DNA of 64,000 nt, taken from positions 456,847 to 520,846 of the forward strand of contig CACRSC010000005.1 in NCBI GenBank assembly GCA_902651635.1, in the 5' to 3' direction. The first letter of the stretch is position 1. Each line of letters starts with the position of its first letter. Below, piece by piece: positions 11,101-20,923 of this stretch. The notes below the pieces were generated by a model. The model searched no databases and was not told where the DNA came from. It saw nothing but the letters and a program-made list of their open reading frames with translations. Position numbers and translations under genes: made by a program. The stretch is from Mastigamoeba balamuthi (taxonomy: Eukaryota > Evosea > Mastigamoebida > Mastigamoebidae).

Positions 11101-11576
11101 CTGGACCTGCGGCAGCGCATGGTGAGTGCCGGCCCAGCAGAGCACACTCTGACATTCTCGCGGGGGAGCAGAAGGGGAAGATGGAGGCGTGGTGGGGCTA
11201 CCTGTACTACCTCATGAAGGGCCTCGAGAAGCTGCCCGACGTGCCCGAGACGCTGTACAGGGGCGTGCCCCAGGACAGGGCGCAGGTGGTCGAGAAGGAG
11301 TACGCGCAGGGCCGCAGGGTGCGCTGGACGGCGTTCAGCTCGACGACGGTGGACCTCGGGGTGGCGGTGCGCATCTTCGCGGGGCCCGGGGGCGTCGTGT
11401 TCCGCATCCAGTGCACGAGCGGGCGCAACCTGGCGAGCCTCAGCTACATCCGCGGCGAGGGCGAGATCCTCCTCTCGCCCAACATCACGTTCCGCGTCAA
11501 GCGCCCCGTCCACAGCGAGGACGGCATCCTCTTCATCGACCTCTCGGAGGAGCCCCCCGAGGTCCTCGTTTTCTGA
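8172..11576 (+). CDS. LamG-like / coiled-coil / NAD:arginine mono-ADP-ribosyltransferase
   Basis: Exons: 8172-8294, 8374-8664, 9039-9410, 9551-9638, 9695-10917, 10996-11121 and 11172-11576. They give about 875 residues, or 901 if the stopless 78-nt intron 10918-10995 is retained. Two LamG-like jelly-roll domains come first (repeats of LTVEAW…, W.HVA..W, VRAYV.G, VRDVR.W). A charged coiled coil follows (about 10,130-10,300), then a linker with glutamine runs. The C-terminus is an arginine-type ADP-ribosyltransferase with the R-S-E triad: R in LYRGV, S in FSSTT, and the ExE pair in EGEILL. The start (MAYCAATFSGG) has no signal peptide, so a cytosolic role is likely. LamG-like domains may choose a glycan or protein target. 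Intron 8295-8373 holds a 10-bp perfect inverted repeat (8331-8340 with 8349-8358). Confidence 0.88.
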
Positions 11577-12104
11577 GTCGGGTCGCTGCTTGTCTGCCAC
11601 CACCGCACCGCACGCACCTCCTCCTACGGCACAGGGGAAGCCTATTTCGAGTCGCCTCTCCTTCGTCTCCTCGTGCTGGACATGGTTAAAGCCATGTTCA
11701 TCGTTGAGCACGTGGTTTGTGACTTCAAGATACTACTGATAAACAATACATACATGTGAGGTCTGTTCACGGTAAGACATCAGAGAGCACTGTGCTTCTG
11801 TTGACTCCAACTGTCCCAGAGGTCTCATCCACGAACGCATGCCTCACAGCTCTCTCGAACCGCCCCAACAGGAGAATTTCGAGACCTCCGCGGAAGAGCA
11901 CACGAGAGTGAAGTAAACCAGTGCGGGTTTCCTGCACTGCTTCTGCAGAGCGTTGAGTTGCATGTGACTACCACTTCATCGCACACTCCCAGGGGCTTCT
12001 TGGACACAGGAGCGGCTTCACAAGATCCGCCTATGCTTCTCTTTGCATTTATCGACAAGGGAGAGCCGTCTGTGGACTGGCGGTGGCTGCAGCCAGCCCC
12101 GCAC
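11577..12104. other. Intergenic region between convergent genes
   Basis: About 530 nt between two genes that end toward each other. No ORF with recognisable features, and no RNA gene seen. Confidence 0.6.
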
Positions 12105-12611
12105 TCAGTTTTCCTGGCGGAACATGACATTGCCAGAGCCCTGAGCCCAGATCTGTCCGCCGTTGCTGACCCTGCAGTAGGCCACGGCCTCGATGACCTG
12201 GCTGCTCTGCGCCGGCGGCGGGATGTCGTAGTACCACGTGTTGCAATTGCCCGTCCTGCCCGAGTTGCACGACGTGATCCTCACGTCGCGTATGTCCGTC
12301 CACGGCCTCCCGAACGCCTCGAGGTACGCGTAGTGCGCAAAGCAGTCGATGAGGTTGCCGTCCACCCCGAGCTCCCAGTTGTTTGTGTGCACAATCAACT
12401 GGACGCACGCAGCAGCACAGCGTCAGAGCACTCGCAGAAGAGTGCCACCTGGTCGACTCCTGCCACCTGGGGAGCAGCGCACCGTGGGGCCCGACCCAGC
12501 GGGATAGGTGTTGACGGTGCCCCTTCTGGGCGACACAGAGACAGTGATGTCCGCTGCCGTCGCGATGGCGACGACCAGCAGGAAGACGAGGGCCGAGGCG
12601 TGGGCAGTCAT
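12105..12611 (-). CDS. Small secreted protein, family unknown
   Basis: Two exons, 12611-12483 and 12398-12105, joined at a GTGCGC donor (intron 84 nt), encode 140 residues. The N-terminus is a clear signal peptide (MTAHASALVFLLVVAIATAA) that would be cut near ITVSVS. The mature part of about 120 residues has several cysteines (IDCFAH, ITSCNSG, GNCNTWYYDIP, AYCRVSNGG), which suggests disulphides, and two aromatic-rich strands. I do not recognise the family. The start is chosen because it opens the signal peptide. The role may be extracellular or lumenal. Confidence 0.72.
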
Positions 12612-13363
12612 GAGAGGTGCGGGAGGGCTGGGATGTTGCGGGGTGAGTGCTTGGAAAGAAAAGAAACGAAGCACCGGAGGTCAATCGCATCGTGCGGGTG
12701 ACGTGTTGCCACGGGACACGGTAATTTCGCAGAAGTGATTCCCTCCATTCTTCTCGGTCCGCTGTTTGTTTGGCCCTCCCGTTCTAGAACACCGTGCGAT
12801 AGGTGGGCTACAGAACCGAAGAACCGACTATGCCGGCTCCACTGAAATCGCTGTCGTTTATGCTGCAAAGCAATTTCGGTGCCGGTGGACGCTGCGGGCA
12901 TTTCCCGAGTGTTGCTGCGCTCAGGTATGAGGAATGCGCACTCGAGCTCAGCCTCTGCGATCCGAATCTTGCAAATGCTGCAGAATAGCTTGGATTGTGC
13001 ATCAAGGAATGAGCATTCCTTTTTGATGTGCTCACAGTAAACTCATAAACTCAGGTTCTGAATACATGAGATACACTACCGTGAAGTAATCAAGACACTT
13101 ATAGTGGATCGACAGCTACAGCTCGTTACACTGCTCCATTTGAAATCAAGGATATTGTTTTTCCAGAATCCTTGAGTTTTTGATGCTGGTCTCCTGTGTG
13201 TTCACATAAACAGCCCATCTACTTGGTTGGATGAATATCTCGTTCTCAATTTGTTTGTGGACCAGAAGCGAAATTGACACCCTTGATTTCACCCTGATCA
13301 AATATCTTACTGGCAGAATTTCATTTTGTTCTTTCCGTTACATTCCACCAGAACAAAGCACCC
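12612..13363. promoter_or_regulatory. Divergent intergenic region, likely promoters
   Basis: About 750 nt of lower GC between two secreted-protein genes read outward on opposite strands. It must hold the upstream control of both. I see no coding potential and no recognised motif. Confidence 0.45.
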
Positions 13364-15340
13364 ATGTCGCACGCCCGTTGGACTGTGGTGCTAACTGTTC
13401 TCTGCGCCGTGCTCTGTGCGCCCCTCACCTTCACTAGGATTTCCGAGCCCTCGACTTACCCACTCAATCTCCTGGGCTCGACTGAGCACACAGGCGCTCA
13501 CCGAGTGAGAGGGAGGAAACCCTTCCTGTTGGCGCTGGATGGCTATTATCCACGGTGTCCCACACCTCTTGACCCGTCCTCGGAGACGGTGTTCCGGTAC
13601 CACCTCACCGTTCACTGGGGACCAGCACTCGACTCGATCACGCTGCAGACGGACCCCAGCTGGCCCACGATACCCAGGGCCGCCTTCGACCCCGAGACAA
13701 ACACCACGGGGATCAAGTTCAAGTTCAACCCGCCCCTGAGCAGCGGCCAACAGGCCTTCTTCGAATTCAATGTCAGCGATTATTTTGACAACACGGGCTC
13801 TCTGCTACACAGGTGCGACCTCTCCATCCGTCTCCGTCTTCCTCTCTGAACGTATTGACGAGAATCGATTTGCTTGGGCCAATTGAATTGAATTGTATCC
13901 CCAAACTAACCGCACGGCGAAATCCTAGGGTATTTTCCCAGAAAGAGGGAAAAGCATACACGGACGGGTTATATAACGCTGGGCCTGCCCCCTTCATCTC
14001 GATGAGGCCACCGTCAACACCCTCGACTATCAAAGCGGCTATTTTCGACTTCCCTATGGACTTCTATAACCCGGCCCTGCCGTGGGATCGTCAACCAGAG
14101 AAGACCAACCCCGATTTCGGGATGTCCAGCTCAGGGAGCGAGAAGGACATCGTGCAGATGCAGCTGGGACCTGATAGGCTACCAGTGTTCTGGTGTCCAT
14201 ATCCAAACAACAAGTGTAGGACTGTCACCAACAAGACAACGTTTGACCAGTGGTTCCGCCACACTGTCATCAACGGCAAGGAGATAAACAGACACTTCAC
14301 CAAGGCACGCTGCTCCCAGTGCCTTCTCCAACGCCTTGCTTCCCCCATCCATTGTGCCCATTATTTAGTGAAAGCAGTAATGTTCTTTAAACTCAGTGCA
14401 TAATGTTGCCCTCACCCACAATAATTGAGACAGACAATTTGTTCATTTGAATTCTGATAACAATTGGTTTGGGGAGCAGATAATGACCTTGATTCCGCAC
14501 AAAAATGGACTGAAAAGCGTATTGAAGAAGCAGCACTTCTTCGCAGATGGATTGGGGTTTGGCAACGACCCTACATGGCCGCCACACAATTTTGGATACT
14601 GCATGGCCATCCACACGCATTTCACATATGATGGCGGAGAGGTCTTCTCCTTTTCTGGTGATGACGATGTCTGGGTCTTTATCAACGGAACACGAGTCAT
14701 AGACCTCGGTGGCATACACTCAGAAGTGAGTGGCAGCTTCAGAGCAGATGACAGGGGTTTCGTGCATGGCACCAAGTATGACATTGACATTTTCTACTGC
14801 GACCGTCACGTTGAGCAGTCCACGTTGAAATTGTCGTTTCCACCAGCCAAGTGCAATACCGAAGGATCCAAATGTGGAATGTGCACCGTCAGATGCCAGT
14901 GGTCAGGACCGGACAGTGATGGTGATGGAACACGGGACTGCCAGGACCTGTGTCCCCATGACCCCCATAAGACTGTCCCAGGGAGGTGTGGCTGTGGAAA
15001 TACAGAGAAATCCTGCCCAGAGGACCCTGTACTGCCCTCGTCGACAAGCGGTGATGAAAATCCCACTTCAATGTCGAGAGATAGTGAGTATGCAGTTGAC
15101 TCATTAAGCGTGGCAGAGGACCGTAAGAAGAGAGCAAACCGCATATCTATTCCAGACACAGAGCAGCACGTCTTCAAAGCAGATGCATTGCAGAGGTCAC
15201 AGCCACATCAGCATCCAAATATAGTGTCATGGAATGGTGATGAGGAAGAGAGGCCAGAAATGCAGCTCTCTGATGCAATTTCTGTGGTCTCTCCAGTTCG
15301 CACAGTTATGATTGTCATGATCTCACTATGGTATCTCTGA
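13364..15340 (+). CDS. Secreted fibro-slime domain protein (Psi-factor-like)
   Basis: Three exons, 13364-13812, 13929-14304 and 14480-15340, give 561 residues. A signal peptide (VVLTVLCAVLCAPLTF) starts the protein. The central part is a fibro-slime/PA14-type domain: TTFDQWFRHTVING, then FFADGLGFGN, HNFGYCMAIHTHFTY, and the hallmark FSGDDDVWVFING…DLGGIH. A cysteine-rich calcium-binding-like repeat follows (DSDGDGTRDCQDLCP…GRCGCG, thrombospondin type 3-like), then a polar tail and a hydrophobic end (VRTVMIVMISLWYL) that could be a membrane anchor. Family members in Dictyostelium act as extracellular signals or coat and adhesion proteins. Here an extracellular or surface role is inferred. Intron 2 begins with GC (AAG|GCACGC). 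Confidence 0.9.
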
Positions 15341-15740
15341 TGGCGCACTTCTTCTAAGCCCAGAAACATATGCCAAGTCTCGTGCTGCTGAGGCAAACAA
15401 TGAGTTGAAATTGCAATAAGATTCCTTGATTGAAAAATGGCTTATGTGGTAATTCAAGAAAAGTATAAATGCAGCAGAACTGTTATGGGTATTCAGTGTC
15501 GCGATGCTGTTTGACTACGAGGAGCCATCCTGCGCACTGGTCTTCTGAATCTACCGGACAACAGACGCAGTTAGTGCTAGCGCGGCATGTTGACACGGTA
15601 CTGCTGGAAGCACAGAACCACTGTTTGGTGACACAACCCAGCCGCGATTGCTTCAACACTAACTTTGTGAATACACAGTTTTATGGCCCATTCACATTCA
15701 CGCAGTGCGCCCACAGGCAGCGGCGCCTTTCGCGCCTTCA
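15341..15740. other. Intergenic region between convergent genes
   Basis: Four hundred bases between two 3' ends. Only short ORFs, and nothing I can name. Confidence 0.55.
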
Positions 15741-18700
15741 TCAATAGAGCAGCGGCCGCGCAAACACAGCCGAACCGCGGATGGCAGCCACACCGACACT
15801 CGCTGTGCCCCCGTGGGTCTGCAGCCATCCCGAGGCCTTGTCGTGCAACAGCTCCCACTCGTCCGACAGCCCTGACAGCAGCTCCTCGAGCACAGCCATC
15901 GCCAGCGCAGTCGCCCACACCCTCAGAGCGTCGCCGTCGCCACTAGTGTCGCCTAGCTCCGCGGGAGCCGCGGCCAGCAGAGTTGCCACGTCCACGCGCA
16001 GCGCTTTGCAGAGCAGCTCGGGGCTCCAGAAGCCAGCGACGTCCTGGGCCCTCACAAGCTCCTGCAGCAGCCCGCGCGCGGTCAGCTTCAGCACCTGGGG
16101 CGCCTGGTGCTCCACGGGCTGCAGCGCTGTCTGCTGAGCAGAGGGCGAGGCAGCGGGGCAGTCCGGAGCAACGCAGCGAGCAGGAGTGGAACACACGGCG
16201 GGCTGCGCAGAGGCGCCGGCGAACAGCGACCCGGCCAGGCGAGAGAACAGTCTGCCAGCGCGGCGGAGCACAGACGACGACCTGTCCACACGGTCGACGC
16301 TGTCGCAGGCGCACTGGAGGGTCTCGCGCTGCGTCGAGAGCTGCGCCAGGGTGTCCACGCCGATGCACTTTGTGCTCTCGACGGTGGCCAGCGCCTCTCT
16401 CAGGATCGCCACGTCGCGCTGCTGCACGTCGCCCGCCCGCAGCAGCGCGGCCCTCGTCGCGTCTGCGGGGCACATGAGCGCGTCGAGGCTCGCGGGGTCG
16501 ATGACAGCGCTGCTCTCTGGCGGGGCCAGGTGGGCTTGCACGAGGGAGCCCTGCTGCTGTGCGCCCTCACGGCGCTCGACGACGACAAAGGACGTGTAGG
16601 GCGACGCTATGCCGAACCGCGTGGCCACCGCCGTCACGGCCTCCCTGTGCTCCTCGCCGCTGTGGTCGCGCACGAACTGCCGGGCGCAGAGCGTGTGCAG
16701 CAGCGACCCCTCGGTCTGCACGGCGCCGTCCAGCGGCAGCTCCACGCGGACCGGAGCCCTGCTGCGGCCCACGGGGGTGCCGACCAGAGCGACGCACTTG
16801 CCCCGCAGGTCCTCCGCGGCGTCCACGACGGCGTACACGCGCAGCGTCTCGCCGCAGAGCACAGCGCGGGGCAGCGGCTCGGGGCTGCTGAGCTGCAGGC
16901 GCAGGACGGCGGGCCACTCGACGCTGAGCTGCGTGAGCGAGTGGCGCAGCGCGGAGCCCAGCAGGCGCATCACGAGGGGCTCTATGCGGCCCTCGCCCTC
17001 GGAGAACTCGGCGAGGCCCCCGGAGGCGTCTGCGAGCGACTGCACGAGCGGGCGGGAGCAGTCGTCGCCGATGCCCAGCGCGAAGACTCTGCAGCGCGAG
17101 GGGTCGCGGCGCTTCTTGACGCAGCGGACGGCGTCGTCGGGGCGTTCGACCGCGCCGTCGGTCAGCACGAACACGCAGCGGGCGACGTCCGCGCGCACGG
17201 AAGCGCCCAGGACATACGTGAGCGGGCTCAGCAGCTCCGTGCCGCCCAGATTGGCATCCATGCCGTCCACGTGCTGCATGCAGGACGCCAGTCAGTCGCT
17301 CGAGCGTGAGCGTGCGAGAAAGGAGGAGACGAAGGAGCGAGGGGCGTGCGCTCTGGGCCTGCAGCAGCGTGTCGGGCGAGTACTCCCTGCTGGCGGGGAA
17401 GAGCGTCTCGAAGGAGCTGCCGAAGCCCACGATGTTGAAGAGCGAGCCCACGGGCAGGCTGCCCAGGAAGAGGCGCAGGGCGTCGCGGACCTGCAGCATC
17501 TTGGCGCCCGCCATGCTGCCGCTCCTGTCGACGACGAAGACGACCTCGCGGGCCCTCGGCGCGTCGGCCGCCTCGGCCTCGTCGGGCACGCGCAGCGCCG
17601 CCATCACGCACGCGGACGCCGTGGCCGCGCTGCGCTCGACGACCGCACGCGAGGCCCCGCCGGCGCGCTGGGCGAGCAGCACCGACACGCAGAGGTCGCC
17701 GGCCGGGAGCACCGGGGCCGCTAGCGACAGCGTCGCCCTCTGCGGCCCCTCGCGGGCGACCGACACGGGCCACTCGCACGGCGGCGCGAGGGCGACCTCC
17801 GCGATGTCGCAGCCGCTGCCGCGCATGTCGCACTCGACGGCCACCTCGCCCTCGAGCCCCGCGAGCCCCAGCGCGTCGGCCGGGGCCCCCGCGCCGTCGT
17901 CGCCCGCGCCCCGCGGACTCTGCGCGGCCGCCGGCATCGCAGACGCGGGAATCGCGAACGAGACGCGGCGCCCCAGCAGCACGCGCACGTCGGCGACCCA
18001 CTCGACGCTGAGCTCCAGGCGGCGGCCGGGCAGCAGGGCGCCCAGGGCCGCCGTGAAGACGGCGCCGTCGCCGCAGCGGCTCTGCTCGAGCAGCGCAGCG
18101 CCCGCGCCCCCGGCGACGGCGTCGTCGTAGAGCGCCTGCGCGGCACCGCGGCCACGCAGCTCGCCGGCCAGCACCCGCCCGTCGTCCCCGCGCGCCCCCA
18201 GGGCCACGACGGCCGCCCCCGGGGGCAGCGGCAGCGCCAGGAGCGCCTCGGCGGCCTCGGCGCCCGCGTTGGCCACCGCCGCCCGCAGCGACACGCGCGC
18301 GCCGCTCTCGGTCACCAGCGCGCGCACGCGCACGCGCTCCGCACGCAGCTCGGCCCCCGTCCGCGCGCACACGACGGCGGCGTGGCCGGGGGCGGCCGCG
18401 GGGGCCGCGCGCAGGCGCTCGAGGGCCGCCGACGCGGAGGTTTCGTGCAGGCGCGCGAGGGCGTCGAGGACGCGGGCGGCGTCCGACGGCTCCGCTCCGG
18501 CGGCCAGCGCGCAGGCCACGGCGACCCCGCGGGCCGCGCGCGCGCGCAGGACGAGGGCGGGGGNNNNNNNNNNNNNNNNNNNNNNNNNNNNNNNNNNNNN
18601 NNNNNNNNNNNNNNNNNNNNNNNNNNNNNNNNNNNNNNNNNNNNNNNNNNNNNNNNNNNNNNNNNNNNNNNNNNNNNNNNNNNNNNNNNNNNNNNNNNNN

Positions 18701-20467
18701 NNNNNNNNNNNNNNNNNNNNNNNNNNNNNNNNNNNNNNNNNNNNNNNNNNNNNNNNNNNNNNNNNNNNNNNNNNNNNNNNNNNNNNNNNNNNNNNNNNNN
18801 NNNNNNNNNNNNNNNNNNNNNNNNNNNNNNNNNNNNNNNNNNNNNNNNNNNNNNNNNNNNNNNNNNNNNNNNNNNNNNNNNNNNNNNNNNNNNNNNNNNN
18901 NNNNNNNNNNNNNNNNNNNNNNNNNNNNNNNNNNNNNNNNNNNNNNNNNNNNNNNNNNNNNNNNNNNNNNNNNNNNNNNNNNNNNNNNNNNNNNNNNNNN
19001 NNNNNNNNNNNNNNNNNNNNNNNNNNNNNNNNNNNNNNNNNNNNNNNNNNNNNNNNNNNNNNNNNNNNNNNNNNNNNNNNNNNNNNNNNNNNNNNNNNNN
19101 NNNNNNNNNNNNNNNNNNNNNNNNNNNNNNNNNNNNNNNNNNNNNNNNNNNNNNNNNNNNNNNNNNNNNNNNNNNNNNNNNNNNNNNNNNNNNNNNNNNN
19201 NNNNNNNNNNNNNNNNNNNNNNNNNNNNNNNNNNNNNNNNNNNNNNNNNNNNNNNNNNNNNNNNNNNNNNNNNNNNNNNNNNNNNNNNNNNNNNNNNNNN
19301 NNNNNNNNNNNNNNNNNNNNNNNNNNNNNNNNNNNNNNNNNNNNNNNCGCAGCTCGCCGGCCAGCACCCGCCCGTCGTCCCCGCGCGCCCCCAGGGCCAC
19401 GACGGCCGCCCCCGGGGGCAGCGGCAGCGCCAGGAGCGCCTCGGCGGCCTCGGCGCCCGCGTTGGCCACCGCCGCCCGCAGCGACACGCGCGCGCCGCTC
19501 TCGGTCACCAGCGCGCGCACGCGCACGCGCTCCGCACGCAGCTCGGCCCCCGTCCGCGCGCACACGACGGCGGCGTGGCCGGGGGCGGACGCGGGGGCCG
19601 CGCGCAGGCGCTCGAGGGCCGCCGACGCGGAGGTTTCGTGCAGGCGCGCGAGGGCGTCGAGGACGCGGGCGGCGTACGACGGCTCCGCTCCGGCGGCCAG
19701 CGCGCAGGCCACGGCGACCCCGCGGGCCGCGCGCGCGCGCAGGACGAGGGCGGGGGTCGTCTCCGAGGCGTCCGGGGCGGCGCCGGCGGCCGCGGGGCCC
19801 CGCAGCGTCGCGGCGAGCGCGAGCGCGGAGGTGCGGGCGGCGGGGCTGAGGGCCGCGTGGCGGGCGCTCAGGCGCTCGCTCAGCACGCGGCCGCTCGCCA
19901 GGAGCACCGTCGCCACGTACAGCACCGCGGGCGCCGGCGGCAGGTCGCGCTCGGCCAGGTCGAGGTCCGCCCCGAACGCGTCGGCCGCCGCGTCGAGCCC
20001 GCGCAGCTTTTCCTGCCGGTTGCGTCAGCGGTGACGACAGCGATGACGTTGGGGGAGGGGGGGTCCAGACCCCGGAAAACCCCCTGCCGCACTTTTTGCT
20101 GGGCGTTTGCGATGAGGCGTGCGTAGCGGAGCTCGATCTTGTAGCTCCTGATGGCTGCGGCGCTCTGCTCAGCCTGAGGTGTCTGCGGGTGTCTGGCTGC
20201 TGCGCGTGCCTGTCCTGTAGCGCTGCAGGAGCTGCCGCAGGGACTCGATGCGCTGCGCGAGAGCATCCGCGGAGGGGGCCGGTGGTCAGCTGGGCCGGGG
20301 GCGTGGCGCGTGTGGGGGATGGCGGCCACCTGCTGGCGGTCGCTGCGGGCTGTGGCCTGGGGCAGCTGCGCCAGGCCCTCGTCGAGGCTGTTGGCCAGCT
20401 CGTCGATCTCGCGGGAGACCTCCCGCAGCTCCTCTGTCTCCTGCGCCTGCGTCTGCGCCTCGCTCAT
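15741..20467 (-). CDS. VIT and von Willebrand A domain protein, broken by an assembly gap
   Basis: The reading starts at 20467 (MSEAQTQAQETEELREVSRE, exon to 20330), a helical coiled-coil start, and runs to a stop at 15741. After two small helical exons come a GC-rich helical region, a VIT domain (LRAERVRVRALVTESGARVS … LPLPPGAAVVALGA … LLPGRRLELSVEWV) and a VWA domain. The VWA metal site is complete: DRSGSM, T in GGTEL, D in VLTDGA. The C-terminal third is a conserved tail ending near QDVAGFWSPELLCKALRVD, seen in related VIT/VWA proteins. There is no signal peptide, so it is probably intracellular. Intron 17274-17349 appears to start with GC (AGC|GCACGC). The splice sites around 20,160-20,330 are only partly resolved. 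The gap at 18564-19347 and the duplicated flanks distort the coding sequence. Confidence 0.82.
18155..18563. repeat. 409-nt duplicated flank, left copy
   Basis: This stretch recurs at 19348-19756 with the same length and, by eye, two substitutions. Both copies abut the N-run and encode the same VIT-domain segment. The VIT/VWA reading frame is sensible if only one copy is real. Confidence 0.9.
18564..19347. other. Assembly gap (784 N)
   Basis: A run of 784 undetermined bases inside the VIT/VWA gene. It is flanked on both sides by the same 409-nt sequence, so the gap is probably artificial. Confidence 0.97.
19348..19756. repeat. 409-nt duplicated flank, right copy
   Basis: Second copy of 18155-18563. 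The two visible differences (near 19,588 and 19,675) could be allelic, which would point to two haplotypes joined in tandem by the assembler. Confidence 0.9.
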
Positions 20468-20923
20468 TCCGCTCCGCTCCTCAAAGGGGAATCTGAATCT
20501 GAATGGGCAGGATTTATCTGTTTTCATCATCTGACCACCACGTGTTATGTGAACGGGCTGGATTCTGTTGACTACAAAAGTTACGATAACCACGTTAACC
20601 TCCATTGTCATTCGCAGCTCTGTCGTGAGATCCCTTCATGCTTGTGGCGATACTGGCCCCGCCGTGCATTCCTTTCCTGAAATGCTCTTATGCCTGAAAG
20701 TGCCGCGTTGATGTCATACGACATCTTTGGATCTGTCCCCACCGACGGGGGCAGTCACTCTGATACATTGAGTGGTCTGTCTCGGTGCAGTTTCAGTTTC
20801 TCTGGAAACCGAAGATATTCCATCTATCGGTTATTCGCCAATTTCATTTTTTTCAGGGGAGATACCAGTCTGTGCAGTCATTGTGCAACGGCAAAACCAA
20901 ATTGCTCCCTCGCAACAAACAAA
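20468..20923. promoter_or_regulatory. Divergent promoter region
   Basis: 456 nt separate the starts of two oppositely oriented genes (VIT/VWA on minus, receptor on plus). The region is AT-richer than both genes. No specific element was recognised. Confidence 0.5.

Noticed and set aside
16107-17309. Long plus-strand open frame (400 codons)
   Set aside because: It is antisense to the VIT/VWA coding region. High GC leaves all frames open, and its composition has no domain sense.
18312-20034. Open frames spanning the N-run
   Set aside because: They are produced by translating undetermined bases across a probable false duplication.
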